In this document: piece after piece, positions 26,414 through 35,271 of the stretch
Numbering within the stretch: position 1 is the first letter of the stretch
Layout: each line of letters begins with the position of its first letter
DNA from: CBDDLD01 sp965230605
GTDB taxonomy: Bacteria > Bacteroidota > Bacteroidia > Flavobacteriales > Flavobacteriaceae
Length of the DNA stretch: 64,000 nucleotides
Direction: 5' to 3'
NCBI GenBank assembly: GCA_965230605.1
Contig: CBDDLD010000004.1
Coordinates: 2,480,001-2,544,000 of the forward strand
Program-made: the position numbers and the translations under genes
The notes under the pieces: generated by a model
What the model was told of the DNA's origin: nothing
What the model saw: the letters and a program-made list of their open reading frames with translations, nothing else
Database searches by the model: none

Positions 26414-28727
26414 TTTAAGAGCAACACTTTTATCAATCCTATGTTACTGCGCAATGTTTATGTTATCTCATGGACAGACCAGTGACAAAATTCCTTTAAC
26501 TGAAGCCTTAGAACATGTTGAAGCGCATTATGATGTGCGTTTTTCTTATGCCGACAAGAATGTTAAGGATGTACTAGTGTCTCCTATAAACACACAACTC
26601 TCGCTTAAAGAAGTTATTGTCATTTTAGAAAAGGAAACCGGTCTTAGATTTAACCAGTTAAATAATAGGTTTATTTCTGTAGAAGAGGTGAATACAAAAG
26701 CATCAGGAGGGCAGTTTATAATTCAGAAATTGGATGAAGTTATTGTAGAGAATTATTTAACTAAAGGTATATCTAAGTCTGTAGATGGTGCTATTAATAT
26801 TACACCTCAAAAGTTTGGAATCTTACCCGGTTTGATTGAACCTGATGTCTTACACACTATCCAAGCATTACCCGGAGTCATAAGTGCAGATGAACGCATT
26901 TCAAATATTAATGTAAGAGGAGGAACTAATGATCAGAACCTTATCCTTTTTGAAGGGATGAAGATGTACCAATCCGGTCATTTCTTTGGGTTAATCTCAG
27001 CATTCAATCCCTATTTATCAGAAGAAGTAAATGTTTCAAAAAACGGAACAAAAGTAAAGTATGGAGATGGTGTATCGAGTATTATAAGTATCGCCAACTC
27101 CGATGAACTCACCGGAAAAGTTAAAGGAGGTGCAGGTACTAACTTAATTAGTATTGATGGGTTTATTGTAGCTCCATTATCTGAGAAAACCGAGTTGCAA
27201 CTCGCTGCCAGACGCTCCTATACAGATCTCTTTTCTTCCCCCACATATGATGCTTATTTTGAACGTATTTTTAGAGATTCGGAATTCAATATCAATGAAA
27301 GGTCTTCTGATGCTATCGCATCCGAAGATGAACGCTTTTATTTTTATGATGTGAATGCCAAATTCTTATATGATATTTCACCAAGCTCTAAACTTAGAGT
27401 AAATTTTATCAACATATTTAACACCTTAGATTATAGTCAAGAATTTTTTGACACCAACAACAATCTACAAAATCGTAATAGTCAACTCGATCAAAAGAGC
27501 TATGCAGCAAATATTACTTACACAAAAGAATGGAAAAACAACCTGATCGCAAAAGCTCAAATTTACTATTCGGATTATGAAATAGATGCTAATTCTAATA
27601 ACCTAGCAGTTGACCAAAATCTAAATCAAATTAATGAGGTGCAAGACATCGGTATACGACTAGATGTAGTAAAGCCTCTAGATAAATTTTTGAACCTAAA
27701 TACCGGATATCAGTTTAATGAAGTAGGTGTTACCAATGAAGAAATAGTAACAAACCCAACGTTCAGAAGTTTATCGAAGCAGATCATAAGAACACACGCT
27801 GTTTATGGGGAAGCAGAATTTACATCTAGTTCTAAGAGTACTTATGCTAGAATTGGTTTTAGGGTTAACTATCTCGAAAAATTTGGTGAAGTTTTAAACG
27901 AACCTCGTATTGCGGTAAGCCAAAAATTATCTGACAACTTAAGGCTAGAATTTTTGGGAGAGTTTAAAAGTCAATCCATAACTCAAATCGCAGATTTACA
28001 ACAAGATTTTTTCGGGATTGAAAAAAGACGTTGGCAATTATCAGACAATGAAAGCATTCCTATTCAAAAAAGTCAACAAGCATCGATTGGAATAAACTAC
28101 AATGACAATGGTTGGTTAGTAAATGTTGAAGCTTATACTAAAAAGATTGATGGCATTACAACTCGGAGTCAGGCATTTCAAAACCAATTCCAATTTGTTG
28201 AAGATATAGGTGAATACAATGTGAACGGGTTTGACGTTTTGATTAATAAGCAGTTCCAGAGGTTTAGCAGCTGGTTAAGTTATTCATATGGTAATAACAA
28301 CTATACTTTTGAAACCATAAATAATGGAGAAGCGTTCCCAAATAATATAGATATAACGCATGCCATTACCTTTGCCAGTACTTATGTCTTAGATGATTTA
28401 AAAATTGGTTTTGGAATCAATTGGCACTCGGGTCGTCCATACACAACACCGGCTGAAGCCCAAAACCCCTTTAATGATGTTATTGAGTACAATACGCCTA
28501 ACAATGAGCGTCTTATCGACTATATGAGAGCAGACATATCTGCTGTTTATAAGTTTAATTTAAGCAGTACTATAAAAGCTGAAGCTGGAGCTTCTATATG
28601 GAATATCTTAAATCAGGACAATATTATCAATCGTTTTTATACATTAGACCTGAATAATGAAATTATTCAAGTTAATAATAGAGCACTTGGATTTACCCCA
28701 AATTTTAGTTTTAGAATTATTTTTTAA
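26406..28727 (+). CDS. TonB-dependent receptor with STN signalling domain
   Basis: 773 residues. The GTG start at 26406 is chosen because it gives a complete signal peptide (to about GQ, 24); the first internal ATG would cut into it. The STN domain covers about 29-93 (IPLTEALEHVEAHYDVRFSYA), a TonB-box-like LDEVIVE lies at 109-115, the plug follows from about 105 with NVRGGTNDQNL (169-179), then a beta-barrel ending in FSFRIIF. The carboxypeptidase-like domain usual between STN and plug in SusC-type receptors is missing, and no SusD gene is present, so this resembles a Fec-type transducer. Ligand unknown. Confidence 0.93.
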   Translation: MSSLRATLLSILCYCAMFMLSHGQTSDKIPLTEALEHVEAHYDVRFSYADKNVKDVLVSPINTQLSLKEVIVILEKETGLRFNQLNNRFISVEEVNTKASGGQFIIQKLDEVIVENYLTKGISKSVDGAINITPQKFGILPGLIEPDVLHTIQALPGVISADERISNINVRGGTNDQNLILFEGMKMYQSGHFFGLISAFNPYLSEEVNVSKNGTKVKYGDGVSSIISIANSDELTGKVKGGAGTNLISIDGFIVAPLSEKTELQLAARRSYTDLFSSPTYDAYFERIFRDSEFNINERSSDAIASEDERFYFYDVNAKFLYDISPSSKLRVNFINIFNTLDYSQEFFDTNNNLQNRNSQLDQKSYAANITYTKEWKNNLIAKAQIYYSDYEIDANSNNLAVDQNLNQINEVQDIGIRLDVVKPLDKFLNLNTGYQFNEVGVTNEEIVTNPTFRSLSKQIIRTHAVYGEAEFTSSSKSTYARIGFRVNYLEKFGEVLNEPRIAVSQKLSDNLRLEFLGEFKSQSITQIADLQQDFFGIEKRRWQLSDNESIPIQKSQQASIGINYNDNGWLVNVEAYTKKIDGITTRSQAFQNQFQFVEDIGEYNVNGFDVLINKQFQRFSSWLSYSYGNNNYTFETINNGEAFPNNIDITHAITFASTYVLDDLKIGFGINWHSGRPYTTPAEAQNPFNDVIEYNTPNNERLIDYMRADISAVYKFNLSSTIKAEAGASIWNILNQDNIINRFYTLDLNNEIIQVNNRALGFTPNFSFRIIF

Positions 28728-28736
28728 ATAAAAATT

Positions 28737-29279
28737 ATGACCACACCCAGCTTAGATCAACTCAGATTTCCTATTGGCGAATTTGAAAAGCCTAATACTA
28801 TTACTCCGAACCATATTGATGAGTGGATAAATACTATTGAAAATTTCCCTAAGCGCATAAAAGCCATCACAAGTGGTTTGAGTGAAGAAGAATTAAACTA
28901 CCGTTATAGGCCTGACGGTTGGACCATAAAACAAGTTGTACATCATTGTGCTGATAGTCATATAAATAGCATCATCAGGTTTAAATTAGCATTAACAGAA
29001 GACAGTCCTACGATTAGACCCTATTTTGAAGATCGATGGGCAAATCTAGTGGATTATAGTCACGATATACAATTGTCAATTACTATTCTAGAAGGTGTTC
29101 ATGCTAAATTAGGTATCCTACTTAGACGTTTAAATTCAGAAGAATTGAAGCGGGAGTTTATTCACCCTGAACATGGCAAACGATTTTCTTTAGAAGAAAC
29201 CATAGGTGTATATGCCTGGCATAGTAATCACCACTACGCCCATATAGAACAGGCCTTGAAACATAAGGGTCAGTTTTAA
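28737..29279 (+). CDS. YfiT-like DinB-superfamily protein
   Basis: 180 residues of the DinB four-helix family, closest to YfiT, described as a metal-dependent hydrolase or thiol transferase. It opens DQLRFPIGEFEKP, and metal ligands are in VVHHCADSH (His69/70) and WHSNHHYAH (His162, His165/166). Only nine bases separate it from the TonB receptor stop, so it probably sits on the ECF-driven transcript. Whether it has a role in that system is unknown; thiol substrates differ between phyla. Confidence 0.87.
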   Translation: MTTPSLDQLRFPIGEFEKPNTITPNHIDEWINTIENFPKRIKAITSGLSEEELNYRYRPDGWTIKQVVHHCADSHINSIIRFKLALTEDSPTIRPYFEDRWANLVDYSHDIQLSITILEGVHAKLGILLRRLNSEELKREFIHPEHGKRFSLEETIGVYAWHSNHHYAHIEQALKHKGQF

Positions 29280-29300
29280 TACATTCACTATCTTTAGAGT

Positions 29301-29672
29301 ATGCAAACAAAGCGAAAAGCCATACTGAGCATTTTTAATATTGCACTTTTATTTAGTCTGATTTCTTTTTCAGGCACGGCTTATTCACATACTACGGAAA
29401 CATATCATACAGAGCAGGTTATATCAAAAACCAATATAACTTCTGAGTTTCTAGATTATCGTTATGATAGTATATCGTTACAGTTGAGCACTTCCCTTAA
29501 TGTATTTTTTAAGCCATGCTCTACTACGCTTTTAATTGACACCTCAAAGAAAAGTGAGCGTCATATCAAAATTCAAAACTGTTTGTTTCTAAACATTAAA
29601 GGTCAATTCTTTCAAACCAACTTATTACCTGTAATATATACAGGTAGCACGCCATATCTTCAACATTCATAA
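29301..29672 (+). CDS. Hypothetical secreted protein (123 aa)
   Basis: No family recognised. Hydrophobic N-terminal helix (about 10-27) with a likely signal peptidase site near GTAYSH. The mature part is rich in Ser, Thr and His (SHTTETYHTEQ) and holds two Cys that could pair. Starts 21 bases after the YfiT-like gene; TATCTTTA just before the ATG is a near match to a -7 box. Expression is unproven, but frame and signal peptide make it a plausible gene. Confidence 0.55.
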   Translation: MQTKRKAILSIFNIALLFSLISFSGTAYSHTTETYHTEQVISKTNITSEFLDYRYDSISLQLSTSLNVFFKPCSTTLLIDTSKKSERHIKIQNCLFLNIKGQFFQTNLLPVIYTGSTPYLQHS

Positions 29673-29768
29673 TTATTGATTTCCATAGTCTCTAATGGCT
29701 TCTAGAGGCTTTAAACCATTTATTAATCATGCATCATACTTGATGCGTCATTATCTGTTTAAATAATT

Positions 29769-29948
29769 ATGAAACTAAAAAGAGGATTACGCCTCATTGG
29801 GCTAATACTTATGATTGCCTTAGCCTGTGTGTTACCAGTACCAATGACCAATTATAAGCGCGATAATCTCCCCAAAGACCTCATAGAGTATGTAGAAGAA
29901 AAAGAGGATGAAGACGATGAGGATTCAGAGACAAAAGTACTGTCTTAG
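29769..29948 (+). CDS. Small membrane protein with acidic tail (59 aa)
   Basis: A 59-residue frame with MKLKRGLRL, then a hydrophobic helix (LIGLILMIALACVLPVP, about 9-25) and a very acidic C-terminus (EEKEDEDDEDSE). Positive-inside charges suggest the tail is outside the cytoplasm, or that Cys20 is a lipid site. It sits between the 123-aa gene and the convergent argS, eight bases from the argS stop. A small stem GCATCA/TGATGC lies in front (29731-29746). Called from frame, composition and the otherwise empty space. Confidence 0.55.
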   Translation: MKLKRGLRLIGLILMIALACVLPVPMTNYKRDNLPKDLIEYVEEKEDEDDEDSETKVLS

Positions 29949-29956
29949 CTTACAAT

Positions 29957-32056
29957 TTACATACGCTCCGGCACGCTAATTCCTAAAACACTAAAAGCGT
30001 TTTTGATGGTTTGCCCAACTGTATTAGATAATTGTATTCTAAAGGTTCTTTCATTATCATCTTCGGCAACTAAAATGGGAACCTCTTGATAGTAAGAGCT
30101 ATACTCTTTTGCTAGGCTGTATAAATAGTTTATGATTAATGATGGATTGTATTGTTCTGCAGCATTATTTATAACATCTTCAAAATTCAAAATTAACTTT
30201 ATCAACTCTATCTCTTTTTTGTGAAGAGAAATATTGATTATCGTTCTATTCCTCCAGTTAAGATTTGCCTTTCTAAGTATTGCTCTTGTACGTACATATA
30301 TCATCTGTACAAAAGGTCCCGAGTCGCCATTAAAATCTATGGATTCTTTAGGATCAAAAAGTATGCGCTTTTTAGGGTCTACTTTTAATATTTGATATTT
30401 TAAAGCTCCTAATCCAATTATTTTGAATATTTCATTCTTTTCATTTTCATTATACCCATCCAATTTACCTTTCTCTTTAGAAATTTCTGCAGCTGTTTTA
30501 ACCATTTCAGCCACAAGATCATCAGCGTCAACGACAGTACCTTCTCTACTTTTCATCTTTCCATCCGGTAGGTCAACCATCCCATAGCTCAAATGGTGTA
30601 GGTTTTCTGCCCAGTCGAATCCTAACTTCTTAAGAATTAAGAATAATACGTTAAAATGATAATCTTGCTCATTACCTACAGTATATACCATACCACCGAC
30701 ATCCGGATAGTCCTTAATACGTTGTATGGCTGTACCAATATCTTGAGTCATATATACCGCAGTCCCATCAGCTCGCAATACAATTTTTTCATCTAGACCA
30801 TCCTCAGTAAGGTCGCACCATACCGATCCGTCTTCTTTTTTATTAAACACACCTGTTTTAAGACCTTCAGCGATGAATTCTTTTCCTAACAAGTATGTGT
30901 TGCTCTCATAATAATAAGCATCAAAATCAACACCAATTGTTTTGTAGGTTTCTTCAAAACCGTCATACACCCATTGATTCATCATTTCCCAAAGACTTAC
31001 CACATCTTCATCACCAGCTTCCCATTGACGTAACATCTCTTGAGCTTTACCCATTACCTCTGTCCTATCTCTTGCTATCTTGTGTATTTTAGAAACTTCT
31101 TCTGATATCTTATTTTCTATATCTATTATAGGTTTAACAATTTTTTCGAACTCAACAATTTTTCTTTTTACTTCTTTTCTTCTCTCATCATCTGTAGCAG
31201 CAATAATGACTCTAGAAATTGATTTTATCAAAAGATCATTTTCAATAGCCGTCTCTAATCGCTCAGTGAATTCATCGCCAATCTTTGAAATCAAATTAAA
31301 GTTTAACTTATTGAGCTCTTCCTTTTTTCTAATTTCATGGTTTCTGATTATCTCATTACTAGCTTTAATTTTAGTTGCAGAGATAGTAGGGGGGTCGATA
31401 ATATCATTACGATAATTGTAAAAAATTGGTTCTGCTTGCTCCCTTAACTTCATTTCAAACAGAACATAATAATTCCCCACCAACTTATCGCCTTTAATTC
31501 CAGTAGATTCAGGCGTTTCACCATTCCCATAACGTTGCCAAGCCAGCATGCTCTTACAGATATGGATCCCACGGTCATTGATAATCTGAGTTTTATACAC
31601 TTTTTTACCTGATGCCTTTAAAATTTCAGCTACACTATACCCTAAAAGCACGTTTCTAATATGCCCTAAATGCAAAGGCTTATTGGTGTTTGGTGATGAA
31701 TATTCTACCATCACCGCTTTATCTGATGTAGTATCAGAAAAACCATAGCTTACATCTCCTTTTATTTCATTAAACAGCTCTAAATAGTATGTATCACTAA
31801 TCTCAAGGTTTAGAAAACCTTTAACCACATTAAATGCGGTTACCTCCTCAACATGGTCCACCAGATACGCCCCTATTTGTTCTCCAATTGCAACAGGATT
31901 TCCTTTGATCACCCTTAGCATAGGAAAAACGACCACTGTAATATCGCCGGCAAACTCTTTTCTAGTAGCTTGAAATTCAACACTAGCTAAATCCACATTG
32001 AATATAGAATGTACAGCAGCTTTTACTTTATTTTCTAACAGAGTTTGTAAGGTCAT
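29957..32056 (-). CDS. argS: Arginine-tRNA ligase with large internal insertion
   Basis: Class I aminoacyl-tRNA synthetase charging tRNA-Arg. 699 residues, about 100 more than the roughly 590-600 usual in Bacteroidota. N-terminal Add-1 domain 1-85, HIGH-type HLGH 129-132, KMSKS-type KMKSREG 500-506, DALR anticodon domain to the end. The extra part lies at about 205-335, after KLVGNYYVLF and before EMLRQWEAGDE. It is helical, charged and lysine/glutamate/isoleucine-rich, and it replaces a short linker of normal ArgS. All catalytic motifs are intact, so the enzyme should work. Monocistronic; TATCTTTG lies before the leader. Confidence 0.95.
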   Translation of the reverse strand: MTLQTLLENKVKAAVHSIFNVDLASVEFQATRKEFAGDITVVVFPMLRVIKGNPVAIGEQIGAYLVDHVEEVTAFNVVKGFLNLEISDTYYLELFNEIKGDVSYGFSDTTSDKAVMVEYSSPNTNKPLHLGHIRNVLLGYSVAEILKASGKKVYKTQIINDRGIHICKSMLAWQRYGNGETPESTGIKGDKLVGNYYVLFEMKLREQAEPIFYNYRNDIIDPPTISATKIKASNEIIRNHEIRKKEELNKLNFNLISKIGDEFTERLETAIENDLLIKSISRVIIAATDDERRKEVKRKIVEFEKIVKPIIDIENKISEEVSKIHKIARDRTEVMGKAQEMLRQWEAGDEDVVSLWEMMNQWVYDGFEETYKTIGVDFDAYYYESNTYLLGKEFIAEGLKTGVFNKKEDGSVWCDLTEDGLDEKIVLRADGTAVYMTQDIGTAIQRIKDYPDVGGMVYTVGNEQDYHFNVLFLILKKLGFDWAENLHHLSYGMVDLPDGKMKSREGTVVDADDLVAEMVKTAAEISKEKGKLDGYNENEKNEIFKIIGLGALKYQILKVDPKKRILFDPKESIDFNGDSGPFVQMIYVRTRAILRKANLNWRNRTIINISLHKKEIELIKLILNFEDVINNAAEQYNPSLIINYLYSLAKEYSSYYQEVPILVAEDDNERTFRIQLSNTVGQTIKNAFSVLGISVPERM

Positions 32057-32549
32057 ATTGATATCTTGAAAGATTGTTTATTATGATTTCAAAACGCCAG
32101 CAAAGATAGGATATTTAGATGATAATTAAACCCTAACCCTATGCGATAATTATAGGATACATTTCTTAAAGCGTAACGATAAGACTTGAGTAGGAAATCT
32201 AAATTTAACAATTTCATAACTCTCTGAAAAACAATTATATAGAAGCAAGGTGCATTTCATCGATTAAAGTGTAGTTTTTCTATGTTTTTTACCGTTAATC
32301 GATACATCATTTTTTTTGTGAATTTCATCTATCCTTTTATCTAATTTATTGGTAGTAAGTCCTAGAAATTAGCATTTTTAGGCACATTTGGTCATTTTTG
32401 ATTTGCTATTAATCAATGTCCCAAACGTTAATGAGGCTTAGTAATCGAACATTAACCACGTTGTTATTGTTTTGTGTGAATTTGTTGTCATCCCTCACGG
32501 CATTAAAAAACCATCACTACATTGCAATCAACTCTAACACTGTACAGAG
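32057..32549. other. 493-base gap between argS and the histidine kinase gene
   Basis: Divergent intergenic region, AT-rich, with no open frame above about 20 codons and no strong hairpin. The argS -7 box lies at its left end. A GTAGGAAAT at 32190-32198 resembles the ECF -35 but no matching -10 follows. I see no clear promoter for the kinase. Confidence 0.6.
32101..32108 (-). promoter_or_regulatory. -7 box of argS
   Basis: TATCTTTG on the minus strand, 44 bases before the argS ATG; no -33 TTG at the usual distance. Confidence 0.35.
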
Positions 32550-34601
32550 ATGAAACAGTTAATAACATTAGCTGCTTGTCTCCTTACACTTTTCATGTCT
32601 GCACAGAATGAAAAGATAGATAGCCTTACCGTACAATTAGCATATCAAAATCAAGATTCTACAAAGGTTGATACTTCACTATTGCTGATTGAGGAACTCT
32701 ATAACATCGAAGATTACAAGAAAGCACTTCTGTTCATTAACCAAACGACACAACTCTCTAAAAAATTAAACTACACTAAGGGACTAGCAGAAAGTAACTA
32801 TTACAAGGCATTGATCTACTCTAGTAGAAACGATTACTACAATGCCATTGATAACTATAACAAATCCAGAAAGTACTATCAACAGATCAGCGATACGCTC
32901 GGTATTGCCAAAGTAAGTAATAGCATAGGCCTCATAGAAATTAGGAGAGGGAACTACGTTGTGGGACTCAAAAATTCACTCTCGGCCATTGACATATTTG
33001 AGCGGCGAAATTTAAGAGGTGAGCTTAGTAAAGCTTATAATAACTTAGCCGAGGCTTACTACAAAACCGACCAAATTGATAAGGCTCTTGAATTCAATCT
33101 TAAAGCACTAAGTGTTAGAGAGCAGCTTAGAGATAGTATGGGTATAAAGCTCTCAACTAAAAATATAGCAATGCTCTATTCGATGCGGAAAGAACATCGA
33201 AAGTCTATAGAATATTACGAAAAAGCCCTTGAGTTACTAAATCCTGACACCGACCAGGATTTACGTGGTGAAATACTTCCGAGGATTGGTAGTGAGTATT
33301 TAGAATTTAAAGATTACGATAAAGCTGCAGAATACCTTGTTGAAGGTTTACGATATAATCGAAGGCAGGCTAATGAGGAAGGCATTCTTCGTGCATTAAA
33401 TGCCATTGGTAATCTTAACCTTCAGCAGAACAAAGTTAGGCTTGCAGAAATTCAGCTTGATGAGGCTTACGGAATTGCTCAAAAGATAGATAACAAAACA
33501 GAGCTTTTAGAAAATTACAGGTTGCATGTTGCCTTAGATTCAACACGCGGTTTTTACCAGAATGCCTTTTTCTGGCAAAATAAATACTATGATCTAAAAG
33601 AAGAGATTCAAAAAATTGAACAACCAAAAATCCCAACTGATATTCCTGAACTGGAATTGGCTTCGGACATTGATAATAGCAACACTGATCTGATAGAGCC
33701 AAATCAACCCGTTTCTAAGAATATCTTTAAATCTAATCCGCTTTTAGTGTATAGCCTTATTGCCGGGTTAGCCATTGCATTAACGTTACTCTTAATCAAT
33801 TTCTTAAGTTCTCGTAATTCCAAATCAGTGATTAATGAACTTAAAGAAAAGAATGAGCAAGAGCGCATAAGAAATGAAGCTATCTTAGAACAAACGCATC
33901 ATCTTGAAGAAGTGAACCAGGTTAAAGACAAGCTCTTTTCAATTGTGTCTCATGACCTCAAGGATTCTATTTCTTCTATTAAGGCATTTTTAGATCTCTT
34001 AAAGGAGGATAGTATTTCTAAAGAAGAATTTAATGATCTAATTCCTGAGCTTAGTGAGAATGCAAATAATGCATCCTCATTATTGTTCAATCTCTTAAAC
34101 TGGTCGAAGTCACAAATGCAAAACTTAGAACCAAAGCCAGAAATGTTTAACATTCAGGATGTATTTCATACCAAGATGGCGCTGGTTGAACAAAAAGTTG
34201 AGGACAAACGTATTGTAATGATTGATGAATCGCAACGTGACTTCATTTATGCCGATAAGAGTATGGTAGAGATCGTTATTCAGAACTTAATCACAAATGC
34301 CGTTAAGTTTAGCAGGGTTGGTGATGTAATTACCATTTCTAATCAAGACCACAAGGGTAAAGCCTTAATTTGTGTTGAGGATACCGGTGTTGGAATATCG
34401 AGAGAAAATCTGGATAAGCTTTTCAAAACTAACAATACGTTTACTACCATTGGAACTAAAAATGAAAAAGGAACAGGTCTTGGATTGACCATTTGTAAAG
34501 ACCTTGTTGAATTAAACAATGGTAGAATTTGGGTAGAAAGCACCCAAAATGTAGGTAGTAAGTTTTTTGTAGAGCTCCCTAAAGCTGCTCCGTCGGCATA
34601 A
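32550..34601 (+). CDS. TPR-containing sensor histidine kinase (orphan)
   Basis: 683 residues. Signal peptide (to about SAQ, 19), then five or six TPR-like repeats in the periplasm (about 40-330), a membrane helix (398-420), a coiled coil, a HisKA domain with phospho-acceptor His468 in SIVSHDLKDSISS, and a HATPase domain with IQNLITNAVKF (577-587), DTGVGI (611-616) and GTGLGL (641-646). The residues after the His (KDS) differ from the common RNPL/RSPL, but the H-D pair is kept. No response regulator gene is adjacent, so the partner is unknown. Single gene on plus. Confidence 0.92.
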   Translation: MKQLITLAACLLTLFMSAQNEKIDSLTVQLAYQNQDSTKVDTSLLLIEELYNIEDYKKALLFINQTTQLSKKLNYTKGLAESNYYKALIYSSRNDYYNAIDNYNKSRKYYQQISDTLGIAKVSNSIGLIEIRRGNYVVGLKNSLSAIDIFERRNLRGELSKAYNNLAEAYYKTDQIDKALEFNLKALSVREQLRDSMGIKLSTKNIAMLYSMRKEHRKSIEYYEKALELLNPDTDQDLRGEILPRIGSEYLEFKDYDKAAEYLVEGLRYNRRQANEEGILRALNAIGNLNLQQNKVRLAEIQLDEAYGIAQKIDNKTELLENYRLHVALDSTRGFYQNAFFWQNKYYDLKEEIQKIEQPKIPTDIPELELASDIDNSNTDLIEPNQPVSKNIFKSNPLLVYSLIAGLAIALTLLLINFLSSRNSKSVINELKEKNEQERIRNEAILEQTHHLEEVNQVKDKLFSIVSHDLKDSISSIKAFLDLLKEDSISKEEFNDLIPELSENANNASSLLFNLLNWSKSQMQNLEPKPEMFNIQDVFHTKMALVEQKVEDKRIVMIDESQRDFIYADKSMVEIVIQNLITNAVKFSRVGDVITISNQDHKGKALICVEDTGVGISRENLDKLFKTNNTFTTIGTKNEKGTGLGLTICKDLVELNNGRIWVESTQNVGSKFFVELPKAAPSA

Positions 34602-34632
34602 TTTATTTATATTTAGCCAAAATATAAATTCC

Positions 34633-35271
34633 ATGAAACGTATATTCCTTTTGGCTATAATTACAATTTGTTTTAGTTGTAAGAACGACACTAAAACAAC
34701 AACTCCCGAAGTAGAAGAAAAGACCGACACCGAATTAGCTGAGCTCTTTAGTATTATGCAAGGTTCCTACAATTCTGAAGTACAGTCTAAAGTAGATTCT
34801 TCGTATTATAATATATCATTACATATGTATCCTATATGGGAAGGTAAAGGAAACTTTCTGTATGTAGAACAAGCCTTAAATAGTATGCAAGATCGTCCAT
34901 ACCGTCAGCGTATCTATGAAGTGACACGTCATACCGATAGCACATTTAGTTCTGCCATTTATACGCTACCGGTTGATTCTTTATGGATTGGGAAATGGAA
35001 AACACCAAAATCATTTGATTCTATATCTTTAGATGATATCGCTCTTAAAAAAGGATGTGAAGTTATTTTAAAGCGTATAGGACCAAATCACTTTATGGGA
35101 GAAACCGGCAAGCAAACTTGTGAGAGCTCACTCAGAGGTGCCTCTTATGCAACTAGCGAAGTAGAAATACTAGAAGATAAAATCTTATCCTGGGATAGAG
35201 GGTTTGATACTAACGGAGAACATGTATGGGGTGCTGAAAAAGGAGGTTATATTTTCAACAAACTAGACTAG
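34633..35271 (+). CDS. CpcT/CpeT-like lipoprotein
   Basis: 212 residues, lipobox CFSC with Cys16. The body matches the CpcT/CpeT family, in cyanobacteria bilin lyases acting on phycobiliproteins: FSIMQGSYNSEVQSKVD, LHMYPIWEGKG, PYRQRIYEV, GASYATSEV and SWDRGFDTNGEHVWG. A non-photosynthetic flavobacterium has no phycobiliproteins, so the role must differ, perhaps binding a hydrophobic ligand in the envelope. The stop shares CTAG with the convergent ctlX gene. Confidence 0.88.
   Translation: MKRIFLLAIITICFSCKNDTKTTTPEVEEKTDTELAELFSIMQGSYNSEVQSKVDSSYYNISLHMYPIWEGKGNFLYVEQALNSMQDRPYRQRIYEVTRHTDSTFSSAIYTLPVDSLWIGKWKTPKSFDSISLDDIALKKGCEVILKRIGPNHFMGETGKQTCESSLRGASYATSEVEILEDKILSWDRGFDTNGEHVWGAEKGGYIFNKLD

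Noticed and set aside
32190..32220. GTAGGAAAT before the histidine kinase gene as a fourth ECF promoter
   Set aside because: After 14 bases the sequence reads TTCATAACT, which lacks the GTT of the other -10 boxes, and the kinase ATG is over 300 bases away.
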